Below are positions 1-5,123 of a DNA stretch of 5,123 nt, in pieces. Positions within the stretch are counted from its first letter, which is position 1. Each line of letters begins with the position of its first letter. This DNA comes from Nitrospira sp. (GTDB lineage Bacteria > Nitrospirota > Nitrospiria > Nitrospirales > Nitrospiraceae). Made by a program: the position numbers and the translations under genes. The notes beneath the pieces are model-generated. The model was given only the letters and a program-made list of their open reading frames with translations, was not told the DNA's origin and searched no databases. The stretch is taken from assembly GCA_012032965.1 (NCBI GenBank), contig JAAUPT010000174.1:1-5123 (forward strand), in the 5' to 3' direction.

Positions 1-234
1 AAACGATCCGATTCGGCTTGCTCAGGGGAAGTACAGCACGAAGGAGTGGAATCATGGCTGCGCAAATGATCGAACAAAAAGCGCACCGAGCGCCGCATTG
101 CTGCCCTCGGCTCAACATCCGACGGCCACCGTCATGCGCAGCCTCGCGCCGGCGGACGAGGTCCTGCTCAATCGTCTCTTAAGCGAGCCGGCGGATTTCG
201 TAGACCATCCGGACTTCAACAAGCCGTCGACAGA
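1..234. other. Unidentified segment abutting truncated pgk
   Basis: This stretch occupies the place where the rest of pgk should continue, but none of its six frames resembles phosphoglycerate kinase. The expected later N-domain blocks (the DCIG-like region, the LLLENLRF-like block, the NDAFG-like block) are absent. It is locally GC-rich (about 120-200). A short plus-strand frame ends at TGA 67-69 and overlaps ATG 66-68. The boundary with pgk lies around 229-240, next to the palindrome GTCGAC at 226-231. I could not recognise terminal inverted repeats or a transposase, so whether this is an insertion, a rearrangement or an assembly chimera is undecided. Confidence 0.5.
54..234 (+). pseudogene. 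Possible frameshifted and truncated unknown gene
   Basis: A near-ideal Shine-Dalgarno AAGGAG (41-46) lies 7 nt before ATG 54, with a start MAAQMIEQKAHR. That frame soon becomes Arg/Cys/Pro-rich and stops at TAA 180-182 (42 codons), which is not protein-like. From roughly position 80-98 the frame one base over becomes convincing: its codons are mostly G/C-ending and it reads [19 protein letters not shown] around 143-199. It then runs without a stop past the pgk junction, antisense to pgk. A reasonable inference is one plus-strand gene that starts at 54, suffered a frameshift near 80-100 (mutation or sequencing error), and was cut at about 230. The family is not recognised. Alternatively neither frame is coding. 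Confidence 0.27.
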
Positions 235-465
235 GGCCAAGCTGTATTTTGGGTCGAACGCACCCTTCGGGCGCCCAAGATGCGAGCAAAGGATGATTTT
301 GGCACCCTCATCGACGACCCGATTGATGGTCGGCAAGGTAGAGCGGATGCGGGTGTCATCGGTAATCTGCAGCGATTCATCGAGCGGGACGTTGAAATCG
401 GCCCGTATGATGACCCGCTTACCACGAAGTTGCACATCTTCGATTGTTTGTTTGTGCAAGTTCAT
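112..465 (-). pseudogene. pgk: Phosphoglycerate kinase, N-terminal fragment (truncated)
   Basis: Phosphoglycerate kinase interconverts 1,3-bisphosphoglycerate plus ADP and 3-phosphoglycerate plus ATP in the cytoplasm, in glycolysis, gluconeogenesis or carbon fixation. The N-terminal substrate-binding domain begins normally: RADFNVP (residues 21-27, with Asp23 and Asn25), [12 protein letters not shown] (36-47, Arg39) and SHLGRPKG (61-68, His62 and Arg65), then DPKYSLA (71-77). These are the family's 3-phosphoglycerate-binding positions. After residue 77-79 (about position 229-237) similarity ends. The frame continues for some 38 unrelated Ser/Arg-rich residues to TGA at 112-114. The normal enzyme is about 395-400 residues, so four fifths is missing, including the whole nucleotide-binding domain, and the product cannot be active. 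The start ATG 463-465 is supported by AAGGAG 5 nt upstream. It lies 89 bp downstream of gapA on the same strand, the usual gap-pgk operon order. Confidence 0.85.
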
Positions 466-470
466 GCGCG

Positions 471-476
471 CTCCTT
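471..476 (-). promoter_or_regulatory. Ribosome binding site of pgk
   Basis: On the minus strand this reads AAGGAG, five bases before the pgk ATG (463-465). It fixes the pgk start and shows that the 5' end of the gene is intact even though its body is lost. Confidence 0.8.
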
Positions 477-554
477 ACAGCCACGCTCGGAAGGTGAGGA
501 AAAGAATGGGACAGATTTGCATAGAGCCTGCTGGATCATCTCTGTCACAGTCGT

Positions 555-1589
<1,035 letters not shown>

Positions 1590-1635
1590 CTATGATTGTT
1601 TGGTACGAGTTGAGTGGTCCAGCACGAAAGCCAAT

Positions 1636-1663
1636 ATTATCGATGCCGTCTCCTTGTTGTCAA
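1636..1663 (-). promoter_or_regulatory. Sigma70-type promoter for gapA-pgk
   Basis: Reading the minus strand, a perfect -35 box TTGACA (1658-1663) is followed by 16 bp (1642-1657) and GATAAT (1636-1641), five of six matches to TATAAT. The overlapping ATAATA and TAATAT give alternative -10 registers at 17 and 18 bp. The expected transcript start is near 1629, giving a leader of about 60 nt before the gapA ATG. This is the best promoter-like match I found in the divergent spacer. It is predicted from sequence only. Confidence 0.65.
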
Positions 1664-1781
1664 GGCACAGGAAGTGCGCACCGGCATTTCCAACCCACAC
1701 AACTGAACCGGAGTTCCCGCCTCCAGCTGTACGGGATCTTGTTTCTCCTCCAGTCGCTTGGTTAGAGTTCGGGATGTAATC

Positions 1782-1787
1782 AAGGGG
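1782..1787 (+). promoter_or_regulatory. Ribosome binding site of mutS2
   Basis: AAGGGG lies 11 nt before ATG 1799. The spacing is slightly long and the match moderate, which suggests modest translation. It is the only purine-rich motif suitably placed for this start. Confidence 0.5.
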
Positions 1788-1798
1788 CAGAATCCCAT

Positions 1799-4216
1799 AT
1801 GAGCAAGACAGTATCTGAACAGGCAGCGCAGGCCGTGGAATGGCCTCGTCTATTGGAGTTCCTCTCGCAATATGCCCAGTCGGCCATAGGGGTCGCTCGA
1901 TGCCGGGCCCTTCCTCTGTCGGGTGAACTGGCGAGTGCATCTCTACGACAACAAGAGACGACTGAAATGGTGGGTTTGCTGGAGGGGAGCGATGCGGTGC
2001 CCACGCTGTCCTTTCCTGATATCCGGGAACAGCTCATTCGGTCGAAAAAGGGAGGGGTACTTGAGGCCGGTGAGTTACGAGACTGCGCAGTCATACTGAC
2101 AGTGATGGCAGAGGTCGAGCGATATACGGAGTCGCATTCAGGCGAAATTCAAGCCCTCATGCGACTCTTGGAACCCCTTCAGATCACCAAGAGCCTCAAA
2201 GGACTCCTGAGGGCTATCGAGGGCGCAATTCAATCAGACGGCTCCATGAAAGACACGGCTTCGCCGGAGCTGCGGCGCCTCACGCATCACGCCCTGGAAT
2301 TGAAACAGGCGATACGGGAAAAACTTGAGCAGATCTTGCATTCCAAGCGGTATGAGGAAGTACTTCAAGAATCGTATTTCGCACAGCGCGAAGGCCGGTA
2401 TGTGGTGCCGGTCAAAACAGACATGCGAGGGAGGATGTCCGGGATTGTCCACGATGTGTCGGCCAGCGGAGCAACCATCTTTCTCGAGCCGCGTGAATTG
2501 GTCGAGCTGAACAATTCCATCAAAGTGGCGGATCTGGAAGTGGAACGGGAGGTCCAGCGCATCCTACGGGAGCTCACCAGTTTAGTGGCCTCCAGAGCTG
2601 AGGACATCAGCCGAGGGATCGAGGTGCTGGTCGAATGTGATGTCGTCAGAGCCAAGGCTGAAATGGGCCGACGCCTGAAATGCAGCCCCGTCTTCTTGAA
2701 TGAAAAGGGGCGTGTCCTGCTCAAACAGGCGCGGCATCCACTGTTGCTTATCGCGAAAGATCATGTGCTGGCGAATGACATTCATATGGATGAAACAGTC
2801 CGTGTCCTCGTGATCTCCGGGCCGAATACGGGAGGGAAAACCGTCACGCTCAAGATCGTCGGGCTGTTTGCGCTCATGGTCCGGGCCGGATTACATCTTC
2901 CCTGTGCTCCGGAATCCGAGATGGCGATTTTTACGGACCTCTATGCTGATATCGGCGATGCCCAGGACTTGAGCCGTGATCTATCCAGTTTTTCGGCGCA
3001 TATGATACAGATGATCCATCTTCTGTCCGAGAGCGCTACAGGCCAGGCTCCGAATGAAACCTTCGCCCAGCGTTCGCTGGTGCTCCTCGATGAACCGGTG
3101 ACCTCAACTGATCCACATGAAGGAGCGGCGCTGGCCGAGGCGGTTTTGTGTCGGTTGGCTGAGCTGAACATGAAGGTAGTGGCGACTACGCATTACGGTG
3201 CGCTCAAAGAATTGGCACAGACGACCCCTGGCTTTGCGAATGCCAGCGTGGAATTTGACGTCGAGCATCTCGCGCCGACCTATCGATTGTTTATGGGAAT
3301 CCCCGGCGGGTCATCGGCCTTGGAGATTGCTGGACGTCTCGGTATGGATCACAGCATTTTGAACGATGCGAGGAAGCGGTTGCGTCGCGAGGATCAACGG
3401 CTTGATGAGCTGATGGCCGGTTTACAGCGAAAGCAACACCAGCTCATGGAGGATGGCGAGAAGGCCCGGCAGGCCAGGCAGGAAGCTGAACAAGCCGCTC
3501 GTGAGGTACAGGCGATTCGCGCACAGCTTGAAGAGGCGCACCAGGAGGCCCGACGAGGCCTCAAGAAGAAACTCGGTGAGCAGTTCCAACGTGCGCGGGC
3601 GGAGGTGCAGGCGACGGTCGACTCGCTGAAGCGAGACCAGAAGCTCATCAAGGCCAAGGAGACCAAACAGCGACTCAGTGAGCTGGAGATGAAAACGCGA
3701 CAGGATCTGGCTCCTACGAGTGAGCCGATTCCAGTTCAACAACTGACAGTCGGAGCTGCCGTCGAGATCGTTGGTCTAGGTGTGACGGGGAGTTTGCTTG
3801 AACCACCACAGGGGAAAAAACGTGTTCGTGTCAAAGTCGGGGAGGGCGAAATCCTAGCGTCTGTCTCAAGCCTGGTCGGCATCGCCTGTGAACCAAGTGT
3901 CATGTCAGTGCAACCGGCGTCGTCGGTTTCCAGTCCACGGCGAGTTACCACGAGTAATGGACTGGGATTGGATGAACAGACGGTGGTGGACGTACGAGGC
4001 CAGGCGGCGGATGAGGCACTCGATCAGGTGATCGCGGCGTTAGATCGGGCCACTCTAAGCGGCGCACCGTTCCTCCGCATCATTCACGGCCATGGAACAG
4101 GCCGTCTCAAAGCCGTCTTGCGTGACTATCTCAAAGATTCACCCTATGTGGCAGAATTTCGCCCTGGTGATCGAGCCGAGGGAGGGGACGGCGTGACGGT
4201 GGCCAAACTACGGTGA
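1799..4216 (+). CDS. mutS2: MutS2 family ATPase with C-terminal Smr domain
   Basis: MutS2 proteins are dimeric DNA- and ribosome-binding ATPases. They are linked to suppression of recombination in some bacteria and to rescue of collided ribosomes in Bacillus; they lack the mismatch-recognition domain of MutS. This 805-residue product is close to the usual 780-800. In order there is a helical core/lever region (about 1-310) and the ATPase domain: Walker A GPNTGGKT (341-348), the DIGDAQDLSRDLSSFSAHM signature segment, the Walker B aspartate-glutamate pair Asp431-Glu432, and ATTHYGALKELA (His-switch). A charged coiled coil follows (about 532-634), then a beta-rich linker (about 643-695), then the Smr domain with VDVRG (730-734) and HGHGTG (763-768), ending GDGVTVAKLR. 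The residues after the Walker B DE are PVTSTDP, where most MutS and MutS2 proteins have LGAGTDP or similar. The gene is divergent from gapA. Family assignment is certain; the cellular role in this organism is inferred. Confidence 0.96.
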   Translation: MSKTVSEQAAQAVEWPRLLEFLSQYAQSAIGVARCRALPLSGELASASLRQQETTEMVGLLEGSDAVPTLSFPDIREQLIRSKKGGVLEAGELRDCAVILTVMAEVERYTESHSGEIQALMRLLEPLQITKSLKGLLRAIEGAIQSDGSMKDTASPELRRLTHHALELKQAIREKLEQILHSKRYEEVLQESYFAQREGRYVVPVKTDMRGRMSGIVHDVSASGATIFLEPRELVELNNSIKVADLEVEREVQRILRELTSLVASRAEDISRGIEVLVECDVVRAKAEMGRRLKCSPVFLNEKGRVLLKQARHPLLLIAKDHVLANDIHMDETVRVLVISGPNTGGKTVTLKIVGLFALMVRAGLHLPCAPESEMAIFTDLYADIGDAQDLSRDLSSFSAHMIQMIHLLSESATGQAPNETFAQRSLVLLDEPVTSTDPHEGAALAEAVLCRLAELNMKVVATTHYGALKELAQTTPGFANASVEFDVEHLAPTYRLFMGIPGGSSALEIAGRLGMDHSILNDARKRLRREDQRLDELMAGLQRKQHQLMEDGEKARQARQEAEQAAREVQAIRAQLEEAHQEARRGLKKKLGEQFQRARAEVQATVDSLKRDQKLIKAKETKQRLSELEMKTRQDLAPTSEPIPVQQLTVGAAVEIVGLGVTGSLLEPPQGKKRVRVKVGEGEILASVSSLVGIACEPSVMSVQPASSVSSPRRVTTSNGLGLDEQTVVDVRGQAADEALDQVIAALDRATLSGAPFLRIIHGHGTGRLKAVLRDYLKDSPYVAEFRPGDRAEGGDGVTVAKLR

Positions 4217-4485
4217 CCGTACGCGAGGTCTTGTCGTTAGCAGACGGGGCGGTCTCTAAAATATTCTTCTACTTGCCTGTATCTTTTCTGATTCACCACG
4301 GTATCGGAATGGATACTACACCGCGTCCAGCAATTTGACGGTTCCTGCATTTTTACCCTTTGCACGATTTGGTATTTCCCAACGACTTAGTAGTTTCCCC
4401 ACCCGTGAGGCATGTAATTTAGCCTGGAACCGAACTTGCGTATTATCCACGTGACGTCGAATACACAGGAACTCAATCAATTGTG

Positions 4486-4491
4486 AGGAGG
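4486..4491 (+). promoter_or_regulatory. Ribosome binding site of the right-edge gene
   Basis: AGGAGG, a full anti-16S match, lies 11 nt before ATG 4503. An in-frame TGA at 4452-4454 with no intervening ATG limits the start. The next in-frame ATG (4512) would be 20 nt away, so 4503 is preferred. Confidence 0.7.
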
Positions 4492-4502
4492 CTAGGACCA
4501 CG

Positions 4503-5123
4503 ATGCCACTAATGACGGACAATTGGGAATTCGAGAAAGGAGATCTGTGCGGCTTTACGACTCAGGGAATGTGCATGGTTGCGAAAACGTTCGATGCTTT
4601 TAGGAGCACGTATGTCTTTCACCCAGTCAGCGGACAATTCTTTGCCGTATTGGATGATCCTCGACGGATAGATGGGGACGGCTCACGAGACTTGAGCTCC
4701 GGAGATCCCACGCCAGCCTCTCTCGCGCAGTATACGTTCACACCGGATGTGAGCGGACAGACCACGCTGGCGGTCGATGGTGCGATCCTGGAATGTCGCA
4801 ACGTGACGGTTGAAGCGGGACAGGCTTTGTGGTTTCACTGGGCCTTCGCACGATTCGATTGGTCTCCCGCTAACGATTTCGCCATGTTTGCTGCTTACGA
4901 GGGTGCAGCAACGAACGAACCAGTTTACAAAGCGTACCTGGCGCAATCTCTCGAATTAGAACGTCAGGGTCGGTGGTATACCAATTGGGAAGCGTTTTCG
5001 TGGCGTCCGACAAAGAGGTTCAGCGGGAGTCTCCGATGGATCATGGCCAATGGAGTATCTACCTCTATCCCTTTGCCAAGGCCTGGGGGCGATGCTCGTC
5101 CGTCGGCTCTCTTGCTCGACTGC
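4503..5123 (+). CDS. Jelly-roll-like hypothetical protein, 3' end outside window
   Basis: There are 207 codons without a stop up to the window edge, so the gene is partial at its 3' end. The pattern resembles the lectin/carbohydrate-binding-like beta-sandwich modules often seen in secreted or surface proteins. It opens with WEFEKGDLCGF (8-18), matching the usual F-E-x-G-D-(F/L)-x-G-W opening. It continues with PVSGQFFAVLD (41-51), QYTFTPDVSG (76-85), LWFHWAFARFDWSPANDFAMF (109-129, the family-like NDFAxF block) and GSLRWIMANG (175-184), and closes with PSALLLDC (200-207), which in such modules is near the end of the domain (normally followed by a V-x-V-like strand). There is no signal peptide, no lipobox and no transmembrane segment in the visible part, so cytoplasmic location is possible, or a later region may carry a sorting signal. 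Ligand and function are unknown. It is separated from mutS2 by 286 bp and is probably transcribed independently. Confidence 0.85.
   Translation, partial: MPLMTDNWEFEKGDLCGFTTQGMCMVAKTFDAFRSTYVFHPVSGQFFAVLDDPRRIDGDGSRDLSSGDPTPASLAQYTFTPDVSGQTTLAVDGAILECRNVTVEAGQALWFHWAFARFDWSPANDFAMFAAYEGAATNEPVYKAYLAQSLELERQGRWYTNWEAFSWRPTKRFSGSLRWIMANGVSTSIPLPRPGGDARPSALLLDC

Noticed and set aside
226..231. GTCGAC palindrome next to the pgk junction as an insertion or cloning scar
   Set aside because: A six-base palindrome is common by chance. No terminal inverted repeat or target duplication can be identified, since only one side of any insertion would be visible.
510..546. GACAGA / TCTGTC inverted repeat between gapA and pgk
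   Set aside because: It is a six-base stem with a loop of about 25 nt and no U-tract, too weak to call a terminator or a processing site.
1590..1940. Minus-strand open frame of 116 codons across the divergent spacer into the start of mutS2
   Set aside because: Composition is not protein-like (many Ser/Gly/Thr, no recognisable domain). It overlaps both the gapA promoter and the confident mutS2 N-terminus.
4215..4265. Possible terminator after mutS2 (GACC/GGTC and AGAC/GTCT pairs)
   Set aside because: The stems are only four bases and are not followed by a run of T, so an intrinsic terminator is not supported.
4418..4446. Possible promoter TTTAGC, 17 bp, TATTAT before the gene at 4503
   Set aside because: The -10 box is good (5/6) but the -35 is only a 3/6 match. 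This can arise by chance in an AT-richer spacer, so it was not listed as a feature.
4316..4522. Minus-strand 68-codon open frame in the mutS2 downstream spacer
   Set aside because: It starts with TTG, lacks a convincing RBS and overlaps the RBS and start of the well-supported gene at 4503. The sequence is basic and matches nothing I recognise. Conservation in relatives could revive it.

Overview
The window is about 5.1 kb of moderately GC-rich bacterial chromosome. It looks like a core-genome locus with one unexplained junction at the left edge. The protein sequences (glycolytic GapA and Pgk, plus a MutS2 with a non-standard Walker B region) and the gene order suggest an environmental Gram-negative lineage, possibly Nitrospira or a relative. 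That assignment rests on general resemblance only and no search was run.

Layout. Positions 1-234 hold sequence I cannot identify. A strong plus-strand ribosome binding site and ATG (54) are present, but the codon-like reading frame changes soon after, so this may be a broken gene. From about 235 to 465, minus strand, lies the beginning of pgk (phosphoglycerate kinase). Its N-terminal 77 or so residues are excellent, and then the homology stops abruptly inside the N-terminal domain. Upstream of it on the same strand, 89 bp away, is a complete gapA (555-1568), so gapA-pgk reads as a leftward glycolytic/gluconeogenic operon. A good sigma70-type promoter (TTGACA, 16 bp, GATAAT) sits in front of gapA in the divergent spacer.

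Reading rightward from the same spacer is a complete mutS2 (1799-4216). It has the MutS-type ATPase core, a long coiled coil and a C-terminal Smr domain, as expected of a protein acting on branched DNA or collided ribosomes. A 286-bp spacer follows. It contains no confident gene, only a doubtful 41-codon ORF that overlaps the mutS2 stop. From 4503 to the right edge runs an open, unfinished plus-strand gene with a clear Shine-Dalgarno. Its product resembles the jelly-roll domains common in secreted or surface proteins, but it has no signal peptide.

Functional view. gapA and pgk carry consecutive steps of central carbon metabolism. mutS2 is a divergent neighbour without an obvious metabolic link. 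I see no tRNA, rRNA, CRISPR array or identifiable transposase. The two places that deserve attention are the pgk junction near 230-240 and the right-hand orphan gene. I found no convincing evidence of a new multi-gene system in this window.
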